The translations under genes and the position numbers were made by a program. A stretch of DNA of 33,565 nucleotides from the NCBI GenBank assembly GCA_945897435.1, contig CAMDFJ010000015.1, positions 1-33,565 on the forward strand, in the 5' to 3' direction. The notes beneath the pieces are model-generated. The model searched no databases and had not been told where the DNA came from. It worked only from the letters and a program-made list of their open reading frames with translations. This document shows positions 24,369 to 32,842 of the stretch, piece after piece. The number at the start of each line of letters is the position of its first letter. Within the stretch, counting starts at the first letter, position 1. This stretch comes from Candidatus Kuenenia stuttgartensis. GTDB taxonomy: Bacteria; Planctomycetota; Planctomycetia; Pirellulales; UBA1268.

Positions 24369-27300
24369 ACGCCCGCATTCGGCACGTCGAGGCCGGTGCG
24401 ACTGGCGAACTGCGTCCGCGAGAGGAATCGCGGTTCGAGGTTGAAGGTCACGCCGACGTTGTTGCGGCTGTAGTCGACGTTGAAGCCGAAGGTCATCAGG
24501 AACGATTCGCCGATCCGGGTGAGCTGGAAATTCTGGCCGATGTTGCGGCCGCGGAGATCGAGGGCCGTGCCGAAGGAACTGGCCCACTTCGGGCTCATCC
24601 GGTAGGTGTAGGAGCCGGTCAGCACGCTGGCCTGGATCGGTCCGCCGAACTCGTTGAATCCGATGTAGAAACTGCCTCGAGGCGTCCGGTTGAGCAGCGT
24701 GCCGACGGTGAACAGCTGCTGGCCGCCGCTGAAGAAATCGACGTCGGCCGACGAGAGCACGGTGGTCCGGTCGCCGACGTGCCAGCGGAAGTCGTACTGC
24801 CAGAGACCCATCGCCTGGCCGAAGTTCTGGCTCGCCACGGGAAACAACTCGCCATCGACGTCGAGCGTGATCCAGTCGATGATCCTGCGGTTGCCCATCG
24901 GGCCGCGCTTCGTCTGCCAACGCTGCCGGGCCGCGAGTCGGAAGACGGAGAGGTCGTTGGCGATCTCGGTCGGGCCGGTCACCCAGCCGGCGAGGCCACG
25001 GCGGACGGCGTAGGTCCGCGGGTCGTACTTGTTGGCAGGCCCGAAGATGAAGGGCGTGCCCAGCGGCTGCGCCTGCCCGGGCACGGCGCCGTAGTCCCAG
25101 TAGGGGATGTTGCGGCGATACTGGTTGATGGCATCGTCGTCGATCTGGTCATAGAGCGGGAACTGCTGCACGTTCTGCGTGCTGTCGGTGTAGGAGAACT
25201 CCGCCTCGAAGACCACCTTGTGGGCGACGCCGTGGACGTTCCAGAGCGTGCTCTCGATCGAATCGTCGGCCGACCACATCGGCAGGCTCGAGCGGATGCC
25301 CACCTGCCCGAAGGCGCGGTTGATCGGGGACTGGGTGATGTCCTCTCCCCAGTTGGCCAGTTCACCGAGCGCGTAGGGCACGATCTTGACGGCGCCGGCC
25401 TGGAAAGGCAGATCGAGCTCGTGACGCGTCGCCAGCCGCTGTCCGATGACGTTGTTCTCGTAGGGGAGTGTCGTCCAGACGTTGCGGCCCTGCCCGACCG
25501 TCGGAGTCTGCGGCAGGTTCTGGCGGACGTAGGAGAGTCCGGAGTGCTCGTACCAGGTGATGGAGTCCCGCAGCAGCGGCTGCCCCATCGCATAGTGATC
25601 GAGCCGGGGCCACCATTCGCTCTGTGTAAAGAATGGATTGACCCTGACGCTGGTCAGCAGTCGCAGTTCGCGGTTGTCGACCGGACGGCGAAGGTCAAAC
25701 CATGTCCGCTGCTCATAGCCCTCCTCCCATTCCGCCTCGTAGTATTCCTCGAGGAAGTTCATGTCGCTGATCCAGCCGGCGGTGCCGCGGGCCTGCCAGC
25801 CGGCACCGACATCCTGGCGATGACGCCAGAAGCTTCGACCCCGGAAGGTCCGGTCGGGATAGCCGGGATAGGTGAAGTCGCGGCGGTAGAGGCCGAGGTT
25901 GTCCTTGCCGACGTCGCCGATGAACCAGGCGTCGAGGATGCCGTTCGCCGGCGTGCCGAGGCCGAGAAATTCGGGACGGTTGTAGAGCAGCGACGTGCCG
26001 CCGCCGGGTCCGCGCAGGCTCAGGTAGTCGATGTCGAAATCCCAGTCGACACCATCAGGGGGCCGCTGCCATCCGAACACCTGGAAGGCGTCCCAGCTGG
26101 TGAGTACCTGGGTGCCGAAGATCTGGTCGTTCTTCAGTTGCAGGTCGTTGATGTAGAACGTCGGCTTCTTGGCATTCGTCGCCAGCACCGGCCACCAGAG
26201 CACCGGCACCCCGCCGAGCGTCACGGTGTTGCCGCGGCTGGTGATGAACTGCTGGTGCTCGATGGCCGGCTCGCCCGTGGCGGGATCGACGGCCGGCTGG
26301 CCGAAGGGACCGGGCAGCGGCACCTGCTCGTCGATAAACTGCATCTCACGGGAGCGGAACTCCCACGTCGGAACGCCAAGCCGGCTCGACGTCAGCCCCG
26401 ACTGCTGGGCCACGAAGCGGCTGCGATCGACCTGCCGGAGCACGTCGGCCCGGAGGCGCACGAGGCCGGAGTAGTTGTCGACCGGCGTCAGCACCGTGGC
26501 TCCGGTGATCACGCCGCTCGAACGGGGCACGTCGTAGAACATGCTGACCGCCTCGACGACCCGCTGCCCCTGGCGGAAGATGACGTTTCCCTCCATGTAG
26601 AGCTCGAGGGGCGTGTCGGCGGTCTGGGCGGTGGCGCCGTCGAGATCGGGCTGCCCCTGCCCACGGGTCCAGATCACAAGCCTGTCGGCCGAGATGTCGA
26701 GCGGCCCGGCCGGATCGACCCCGTCGATGACGAGGTTCACGCCGGAGGTGATGACCGCGATCCACTCGCCCCCCGAAGGACTCGGGAACCAGCGGACGTT
26801 GAGCGGAACACTCGATCGGGGAAAGGCCCGCAGCCGCCGCTGCGGAGCGGCCAACGGTACCTGCGGCGCCGCTGGTCCGGCGAACTCGCTGAACTGTGCC
26901 TGCCGGAGGCCGTCTCCTTCGGCACCGTCTGCGGAGTCGTCTTTCGGACCGGCTGCATCGACCCCGGCCACCGGCTGGACGGCACCCTCGGCCGGCGCCT
27001 CGTAGACCAGCGGCGTGCCTGAGGCAGGTACGACGCTGTCGAAATCCAGCCTCGGATCCCGCAGCGTCCAGAACCGGCCCGTCCAGCGATCGCCACGGAT
27101 CGTCGAGGTCGCCTCGGGGGAACTGCCGGCCGACTGAACCCGAACATCGCCCGCCATCCGAACGAGCATGCTCCGCGGCCTGGGCCCCTCCGACGCTTCA
27201 TCGTCGATCTCGGCGGCCGATTCCTGTTCGATCCAGACCACCGCCTCGTGCCCGGTCGCCTCGGTTCCCTGCTGTTCGATCCGAACGCCGCCCGTGAGAT

Positions 27301-27637
27301 GCCAGACGTCGTAGGAGCCCTCCGTCCACCGCGACGCCTGCGCGGCATGGATGACGAGCGGCTCGGCGGGATTCGTGGCCGGCACCTCAATCCGGCCCGC
27401 CTCGGCGATCGCTGCGGCCAGACCTCGGGCCGGCATTCCAGCCAGGGCACCCGCTGCCGCCGTGTCGGTCATCTTCGCTGTCGCGGGCGACTGCCCCAGA
27501 ACCAACGACGGCGTCGCGCTCAAGCAGCAGACGAGCCAGCAAGCCGTCGGCAGAATACCCGCAGCGCGAAAGCCGAACCGGCCGCGACGAGGGCGGATTT
27601 CGGGCGGCGATGAGACCTGGCTGCAGCGTGCGGGCAA
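24353..27637 (-). CDS. LptD/OstA-like outer-membrane protein
   Basis: A 1094-aa exported protein resembling LptD, the outer-membrane barrel that inserts lipopolysaccharide, but longer than the 784 aa of E. coli. The signal region is GILPTACWLVCCLSATPSLVLGQ. OstA-like beta-jellyroll segments follow: VIHAAQASRWTEGSYDVWHLTGGVRIEQQG and ELYMEGNVIFRQGQRVVEAVSMFYDV. The C-terminal 600 residues alternate like a beta-barrel, rich in Tyr, Trp and Phe (FITSRGNTVTLGGVPVLWWP, WQTKRGPMGNRRIIDWITLDVDGELF), and end close to an aromatic residue. The first possible start is TTG at 27637; no ATG precedes the signal peptide. It lies near the window's Lpt-type permease only in the wide sense (10 kb away). Confidence 0.78.
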   Translation of the reverse strand: MPARCSQVSSPPEIRPRRGRFGFRAAGILPTACWLVCCLSATPSLVLGQSPATAKMTDTAAAGALAGMPARGLAAAIAEAGRIEVPATNPAEPLVIHAAQASRWTEGSYDVWHLTGGVRIEQQGTEATGHEAVVWIEQESAAEIDDEASEGPRPRSMLVRMAGDVRVQSAGSSPEATSTIRGDRWTGRFWTLRDPRLDFDSVVPASGTPLVYEAPAEGAVQPVAGVDAAGPKDDSADGAEGDGLRQAQFSEFAGPAAPQVPLAAPQRRLRAFPRSSVPLNVRWFPSPSGGEWIAVITSGVNLVIDGVDPAGPLDISADRLVIWTRGQGQPDLDGATAQTADTPLELYMEGNVIFRQGQRVVEAVSMFYDVPRSSGVITGATVLTPVDNYSGLVRLRADVLRQVDRSRFVAQQSGLTSSRLGVPTWEFRSREMQFIDEQVPLPGPFGQPAVDPATGEPAIEHQQFITSRGNTVTLGGVPVLWWPVLATNAKKPTFYINDLQLKNDQIFGTQVLTSWDAFQVFGWQRPPDGVDWDFDIDYLSLRGPGGGTSLLYNRPEFLGLGTPANGILDAWFIGDVGKDNLGLYRRDFTYPGYPDRTFRGRSFWRHRQDVGAGWQARGTAGWISDMNFLEEYYEAEWEEGYEQRTWFDLRRPVDNRELRLLTSVRVNPFFTQSEWWPRLDHYAMGQPLLRDSITWYEHSGLSYVRQNLPQTPTVGQGRNVWTTLPYENNVIGQRLATRHELDLPFQAGAVKIVPYALGELANWGEDITQSPINRAFGQVGIRSSLPMWSADDSIESTLWNVHGVAHKVVFEAEFSYTDSTQNVQQFPLYDQIDDDAINQYRRNIPYWDYGAVPGQAQPLGTPFIFGPANKYDPRTYAVRRGLAGWVTGPTEIANDLSVFRLAARQRWQTKRGPMGNRRIIDWITLDVDGELFPVASQNFGQAMGLWQYDFRWHVGDRTTVLSSADVDFFSGGQQLFTVGTLLNRTPRGSFYIGFNEFGGPIQASVLTGSYTYRMSPKWASSFGTALDLRGRNIGQNFQLTRIGESFLMTFGFNVDYSRNNVGVTFNLEPRFLSRTQFASRTGLDVPNAGVYGLE

Positions 27638-27704
27638 TGTCTGGCCGACGGGGTGACCGGGGGCGAAAAACGACCGGAAGCGGACCGGTGCAAAAATGCG
27701 CGGG

Positions 27705-27734
27705 ACTATAGAGGCGGCGATTTCGACGGGTCAA
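27705..27734 (-). promoter_or_regulatory. Probable promoter of the LptD-like gene
   Basis: On the minus strand TTGACC (5 of 6 to -35) and TATAGT (5 of 6 to -10) are separated by 18 bp, with about 60 bp of leader before the TTG start. It is the best sigma-70-type match in the window. Confidence 0.6.
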
Positions 27735-27926
27735 GGCATCGCCGGCCCGAAACCGCCCCGGAACTGAGGCCTGCAAGTCGAGCATCGCCATGGATTTACG
27801 GGCCCCGCCCCCGGCCGGCACCGAAGGCGCGAAGCGGGGAGGCAACGCATGACTCGCAGTCAATCCGGGTAAGATTCATTCCTGTTCCCAGATTTCCCCG
27901 CCACGTCATCCCCCGAGAACTGCCGC

Positions 27927-30206
27927 ATGCCTCCTGTTTGCGACACCGTCGCGAACTGGCTGATTTCACGTCGCGCCATTCTCGCCATCCTCGCCATCGT
28001 GCTGGCGGCTGTCTCGGTAGAACGCTCCAGTCACCTCGAATTCGCCCGCTCGATCGACACCATGTTCGATCGCTCCGACCCGGCACTCGGTCCCTACCGC
28101 CGTCTGGCCCGCGGTTTTGGATCGAGCGAGGTCGTGCTCGCCGCCTACGACGCGCCCGACCTGTTCACTCCGACTGGCATCCAACACCTCCGCCAGCTCA
28201 CCAACCGACTCGAGAGCACGCCGGGCGTGGCCTCGGCGACGAGCCTCGCCAGCACGCCTCTCGGTGACCGGATCATCGAAGTCGATGACAGCCCTGCGGC
28301 CCGACGAATCGTCACCCTGATGGAGGGCTACACGCTTTCCCCCGACCATCGCACGGCGGCGGTCGCCTGCGTGCTCGACCCGGCAGACCCTTCCCGCCCC
28401 GTCTCCCGGGCCGAGACGATCGACCTGATTCGCCGCGAGATGGCGACCCAGCCGGATGGCACGGTGGCGGGTGAGCCGGTGATGCTGCGGGATGGATTCG
28501 CAATGCTCGAACGCGATGGCAATCTGCTCGGCACGAGCGCCGGACTCCTCGCCGGTGCCGTGCTGCTCGTCTCCTTCCGCAGCCTTCGCTGGCTGGTGGT
28601 GCCGCTGGTCGTGGTGCTGTTGGCCCTCTGGAGCACCCGCGGTGTGCTCGCGGTCGTGGGGCTCAAACTCACGATGGTCTCGACCATGCTTTCGGCGATG
28701 GTCACGATCGTGGCGATCGCCACGGTCGTGCACGTGATCGTCGAGTACCGTCGGCAGCGGGAACTCGGACTCCCGGCCGAGGCGGCACTCGAGCAGACGA
28801 TCAGTCTCCTCTTCTGGCCGGTGCTCGGGGCGATCGCCACCGACGTCATCGGCTTTGGCTCGCTGATCTTCAGCAAGGTCGGGCCGGTCCACGATTTCGG
28901 GATCATGACCGCGATCGGGGCGATCATGGTGCTCCTGGCGGCGGCCCTGACCGTGCCGTTCCTCGCCCTCGCCGGAAGCTTCGATGTCGACCCCAGACGC
29001 GCCTGGGGCGAGGCCACGCTCGAACTGGGGCTCGATGGACTCGTGAAGGGCATCCTGCGCCGGCCGGGACGGATCCTCGGCATCTCGATGGCGATCGCCG
29101 CCGTCTGTGTCGCCGGCATGGCCCGTCTCGAGGTGGAAACCGACTTCACCCGCAACTTCCGCCGCACGAGCCCGATCGTCCGTTCCTACGACATGATCGA
29201 GTCGAAGCTCGGCGGTGCCGGTGTCTGGGATGTGCTCGTGCCCTATGCCGAGCCGATCGACGGGACCACGCTGTCGCGGCTCGCGCGACTTGAGCGTCGG
29301 CTGCGGGAGGAGGTTCACACGCCATCCGCTGACGGCACCGCGACGCCGGGGCTGACGAAGGTCATGAGCGTGGCCGATGTGCTTGCCGCGATCTCGCCGG
29401 TGTCGCTCCAGCGGCTCGAAACCACGCGGCTCGGCAACTGGATCGTAACCGGGGCCAGCGAGCTTCTCCGGCAGCAACTGCCCCAGCTCGGCCGGTCTCT
29501 CATCGGCCGCGATCCGGCCGACGGATCGACATGGTTGCGGGTCATGCTGCGGGCCCGCGAGCGGCAGCCGGCCGAGGACAAGCGGGCGATCGTCGAGTCG
29601 GTGCGACGGATCGTCGCCGAAGAGTTTCCGGCAACCGATTCCAGGCCGGGAGGTGAGGTGACGGGCGTCTTCGTCCTGCTGGCGAAGCTCGTCGACCGGA
29701 TGCTCTCCGACCAGTGGCTGACCTTCCTGATCGCGGCCGCCGGCGTGTTCCTCCTGCTGGCCGTCGCCTTTCGCAGCCCACTGCTCTCGGCAGTGGCGCT
29801 GGTGCCCAACCTGCTGCCGATCTTCGTGGTGCTCGGAATTCTCGGCTGGGCCGGCATTCGCATCAACATGGGCACGGCGATGATCGCCGCCGTCTCGATG
29901 GGCCTGTCTGTCGACAGTTCGATCCACTACATCGCCGCCTTCCGCCGCCGCCTGACCGCTGGCCACGCCTTCGAGGCGGCACTCGAGACCGCCCACCAGA
30001 CCGCGGGCCGGGCGATGGTCTTCTCCACGCTCGCGCTCGTCGTCGGGTTTCTGGCCCTGACCAGCAGCGGCTTCATTCCCACGGTCTCCTTCGGGGCGCT
30101 CTCCTGCCTGACGCTCGCCGGTGGACTCGTCGGCAATCTCGTGATCCTTCCCGTGCTCCTGACCCTGTTCGAGCGTTGGACCGCCTCCGGCTGTCGGACC
30201 GGCTGA
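27927..30206 (+). CDS. RND/MMPL-family exporter
   Basis: A 759-aa inner-membrane transporter with the two-fold RND layout: helix 1 (ILAILAIVLAAVSV), a periplasmic loop, helices 2-6 (from AGLLAGAVLLVSFRSL to VLLAAALTVPFLALAG), helix 7, a second loop, and helices 8-12 (from FLIAAAGVFLLLAVAF to GNLVILPVLLTLF). Typical pieces are DVIGFGSLIFSKVGPVHDFG and, in the second half, MGLSVDSSIHYIAAFRRR. This size and pattern fit MMPL/HpnN-type exporters of lipids or hopanoids more than three-part drug pumps, and no adaptor or outer-membrane gene is next to it. TAAGAT at 27870-27875 could be its -10. The 289-bp gap before it holds this and the LptD-like promoter; nothing else is recognised there. Confidence 0.87.
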   Translation: MPPVCDTVANWLISRRAILAILAIVLAAVSVERSSHLEFARSIDTMFDRSDPALGPYRRLARGFGSSEVVLAAYDAPDLFTPTGIQHLRQLTNRLESTPGVASATSLASTPLGDRIIEVDDSPAARRIVTLMEGYTLSPDHRTAAVACVLDPADPSRPVSRAETIDLIRREMATQPDGTVAGEPVMLRDGFAMLERDGNLLGTSAGLLAGAVLLVSFRSLRWLVVPLVVVLLALWSTRGVLAVVGLKLTMVSTMLSAMVTIVAIATVVHVIVEYRRQRELGLPAEAALEQTISLLFWPVLGAIATDVIGFGSLIFSKVGPVHDFGIMTAIGAIMVLLAAALTVPFLALAGSFDVDPRRAWGEATLELGLDGLVKGILRRPGRILGISMAIAAVCVAGMARLEVETDFTRNFRRTSPIVRSYDMIESKLGGAGVWDVLVPYAEPIDGTTLSRLARLERRLREEVHTPSADGTATPGLTKVMSVADVLAAISPVSLQRLETTRLGNWIVTGASELLRQQLPQLGRSLIGRDPADGSTWLRVMLRARERQPAEDKRAIVESVRRIVAEEFPATDSRPGGEVTGVFVLLAKLVDRMLSDQWLTFLIAAAGVFLLLAVAFRSPLLSAVALVPNLLPIFVVLGILGWAGIRINMGTAMIAAVSMGLSVDSSIHYIAAFRRRLTAGHAFEAALETAHQTAGRAMVFSTLALVVGFLALTSSGFIPTVSFGALSCLTLAGGLVGNLVILPVLLTLFERWTASGCRTG

Positions 30207-30253
30207 AAAACGCTACAACACCGCTCCAGAGTCACGTCCACGAGGAGCAGTCC

Positions 30254-31747
30254 ATGACGAGCGAGTTTGCCGGTCTTCGCGGATCGCGAGACATCATCGC
30301 CGAGCCGTCCACCCGGCCCGAGGCATTCGAGGGCGACGCGGTCGTCCTGTTCCTTTACGAAGGAGGCGTCGGCTCCGGCCCCGCAGCCGACATCGACCGG
30401 GCCACGGGGGGCATCCTCTCGCGACTGGTGGCCGCCGGCGAACTGACCGGCAAGCGATATGAATGCCTGCCGCTTCTCGCCTGTCCGGGAGTGCGGGCAG
30501 CCCAGATCGTCGTCGTCGGACTCGGTGCCCGCGAGTGTTGCGATGCCGGTGTCATTCACCGGGCCGCCGCCACGGCAACCCGCCAGCTTTCAGGACGGCC
30601 ACGAACCCGTGTGGCGCTCGCAGCCGACGGCTCATGGACGACACGTCAGATCGAGCAGGCCGTTGCCGGCGGCATCGTGGGCATGACCGGACAGGATCTC
30701 TATCGCGCGGAAAAGCGTCGCTCCCGCTTTGGATCCACGGTCTGGATCGGGGCGCCGGTCGAGGCCGTCAACCACGGGGCGATCATCGGCGACGGCGTCA
30801 ATTTCGCCCGGCGGCTCGTCAACATGCCTGCGGAGGATCTCTATCCGCAGACCTTCGCCGAAGAGGCGGCACGGGTCGCCGGACGCACGGGTCTGGAGAT
30901 CGAGATCTGGGACGAGTCACAATTGGCCCGGGAACGCTGTCAGGCGATCCTGGCCGTGGCACGGGGCAGTTCCCGCCCGCCGCGACTGGTCATGCTTCGT
31001 TACCGGGCTGCCGGGGACCGGCCCACGCTCGCCCTGGTCGGCAAGGGAGTGACTTTCGACTCCGGTGGCCTCTCCCTCAAGCCCTCCGACTCGATGCTCA
31101 CGATGAAGTGCGACATGGCGGGTGGTGCGGCCGTCATCGCCGCAGCCGCGACGATCGCCGCGTTGCAGCTGCCGGTCAACCTGATCGCCGCCATCGGGCT
31201 CGTCGAAAACATGACCGGCCCGGCTGCCTACAAGCTCGGTGACGTGATCACCGCCCGCAGCGGCACGACGATCGAGATCCACAACACCGACGCCGAGGGA
31301 AGGGTCGTGCTCGCCGACGTGCTCGACGTGGTCCGTGAGCTGAAGCCCGCGAAGATCGTGGATGCGGCCACGCTGACGGGCGCCTGCATGGTGGCCCTGG
31401 GCTACGACGTGGCCGGGCTGTTCACGAACGACCAGCCCTGGTGCGACAGGGTGGCGGCGGCGGCGAGGTCGGTCGGCGAATCCGTCTGGCAACTGCCGAT
31501 GTATCCGGACTACGACGAGCAGATCAAGAGCGAGGTCGCCGACATCAAGAACGTCGGCGAGGGCCGCTGGGGCGGCGCGATCACGGCAGCCAAGTTTCTC
31601 GAACGTTTCGTGGGCGGGATCCCCTGGACCCATGTCGATATTGCAGGCCCCGCCTTCGCAGAGAAGCCGCGGCCCTGGATCGATGGCGGCGGCACAGGTT
31701 CGATGGTGCGGGCGTTCGTCGAACTGGCCCGGGACGGAATCGAGTGA
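30254..31747 (+). CDS. pepA: Leucyl aminopeptidase (M17)
   Basis: A 497-aa cytosolic M17 metallo-aminopeptidase, close to E. coli PepA (503 aa), which removes N-terminal residues from peptides. The signature NTDAEGRVVLAD is intact (Asp346, Glu348, Arg350), as are the two-metal and catalytic residues in GKGVTFDSGGLSLKP (Lys264, Asp269) and MKCDMAGGAAV. The C-terminal half ends WTHVDIAGPAF...GTGSMVRAFVEL as in the family. The start is the ATG at 30254, with GAGGAG seven bases upstream; the ORF track extends further into the exporter gene in another frame. It follows the exporter by 47 bp and converges on mtnA with a 10-bp gap. Confidence 0.96.
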   Translation: MTSEFAGLRGSRDIIAEPSTRPEAFEGDAVVLFLYEGGVGSGPAADIDRATGGILSRLVAAGELTGKRYECLPLLACPGVRAAQIVVVGLGARECCDAGVIHRAAATATRQLSGRPRTRVALAADGSWTTRQIEQAVAGGIVGMTGQDLYRAEKRRSRFGSTVWIGAPVEAVNHGAIIGDGVNFARRLVNMPAEDLYPQTFAEEAARVAGRTGLEIEIWDESQLARERCQAILAVARGSSRPPRLVMLRYRAAGDRPTLALVGKGVTFDSGGLSLKPSDSMLTMKCDMAGGAAVIAAAATIAALQLPVNLIAAIGLVENMTGPAAYKLGDVITARSGTTIEIHNTDAEGRVVLADVLDVVRELKPAKIVDAATLTGACMVALGYDVAGLFTNDQPWCDRVAAAARSVGESVWQLPMYPDYDEQIKSEVADIKNVGEGRWGGAITAAKFLERFVGGIPWTHVDIAGPAFAEKPRPWIDGGGTGSMVRAFVELARDGIE

Positions 31748-31757
31748 GGGACGGGTT

Positions 31758-32828
31758 TCAGCCCACCCGGCCCCTTCCGAGCAACTCCGCGATCCGCTCC
31801 CGGGTCACCGGCTCGATCATTCCATGCTCGGTGATGATCCCGCGGATCAGGCGGGCGGGCGTGACGTCGAAGGCGGGATTGTAGGCTTCGGCACCATCAG
31901 GTGCGGCCGCGACGCCCAACGGCCAGAGAACTTCAGCCGCGGACCGCTGCTCGATCGGGATTTCATCGCCGGAGTCGATCGAGAGGTCGAACGTGCTCGA
32001 TGGGGCGGCGACGAAGAATGGCACGCCGTGCGCCGCTGCCAGAACGGCGAGTGAGTAGGTGCCGATCTTGTTGGCGGTGTCGCCGGAGGCCGTGATCCGG
32101 TCGGCACCGACGATGCAGGCGGCGATCCGGCCGGTCTTGAGCAGGTGGCCGGCGGCCGCGTCGACGAGCACCGTCACGGGGATGCCCCGCTGAACCAGTT
32201 CCCAGGCGGTCAGCCGGGCACCCTGAAACAGCGGCCGGGTCTCGTCGGCAAAGACGCGAAACCGCCGTCCCTGGTCCCAGGCCGTCGTGATCACGGCCAG
32301 CGCCGTGCCGTCGCCCCCGGTTGCCAGGGCTCCTGTGTTGCAGTGGGTGAGGATGTCGCCGGCGGGCAGCACGGCGGCTCCGTGCCTGCCGATCGCCGCG
32401 CAGAGCCTGCCATCCTCCTGGTGGATCGTCCGGGCTTCCGCCAGCAGCGTCGCCCCGAGCATGGAGGCCGGAAGATCTGCAGCCAAACCCGAGAGTACCG
32501 CCAGACATCGCTCGACCGCCCAGCGAAGATTGACGGCCGTCGGCCGGGCGCAGGCGAGCGTTTCGGCCCGCGCAAGCAGGTGGGCTCGGGCGGCCTCGGG
32601 CGTCAGTCCATCCCGCGCAGCCTCAGCGGCGGCCAGTACGAGCCCGTAACCACCGGCAATCCCGATCGCCGGGGCACCGCGAACCCGCAGGCTCTTGATT
32701 GCCTCCACCACCTGATCGACGTCGGTGCAATGAATCCACTCGATCCTGGAGGGGAGCAGCGTCTGGTCGAGGAGGTCGAGGGCCCCGGCCTGATCACCGG
32801 CCCAGCGCAGGGAAACAGGACGTGTCAT
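31758..32828 (-). CDS. mtnA: S-methyl-5-thioribose-1-phosphate isomerase
   Basis: A 356-aa enzyme of the eIF2B-like aldose-ketose isomerase family. It converts methylthioribose-1-phosphate to methylthioribulose-1-phosphate in methionine salvage. The family pattern is complete: RVRGAPAIG (48-56), GDILTHCNTG with Cys163, and VGADRI with Asp243 followed by NKIGTYSLA. Cys163 and Asp243 match the catalytic Cys160 and Asp240 of the Bacillus subtilis enzyme. No other methionine-salvage gene is in the window. It begins 14 bp after the alanine dehydrogenase gene, so the two may be one transcript. Confidence 0.94.
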   Translation of the reverse strand: MTRPVSLRWAGDQAGALDLLDQTLLPSRIEWIHCTDVDQVVEAIKSLRVRGAPAIGIAGGYGLVLAAAEAARDGLTPEAARAHLLARAETLACARPTAVNLRWAVERCLAVLSGLAADLPASMLGATLLAEARTIHQEDGRLCAAIGRHGAAVLPAGDILTHCNTGALATGGDGTALAVITTAWDQGRRFRVFADETRPLFQGARLTAWELVQRGIPVTVLVDAAAGHLLKTGRIAACIVGADRITASGDTANKIGTYSLAVLAAAHGVPFFVAAPSSTFDLSIDSGDEIPIEQRSAAEVLWPLGVAAAPDGAEAYNPAFDVTPARLIRGIITEHGMIEPVTRERIAELLGRGRVG

Positions 32829-32842
32829 CGGCAGGAAAGGCC

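Noticed and set aside
27966-29996. 676-aa minus-strand ORF opposite the RND/MMPL exporter
   Set aside because: Composition (His, Arg, Asp, Gly) is that of the antisense of a membrane protein; the plus-strand exporter explains the region fully.
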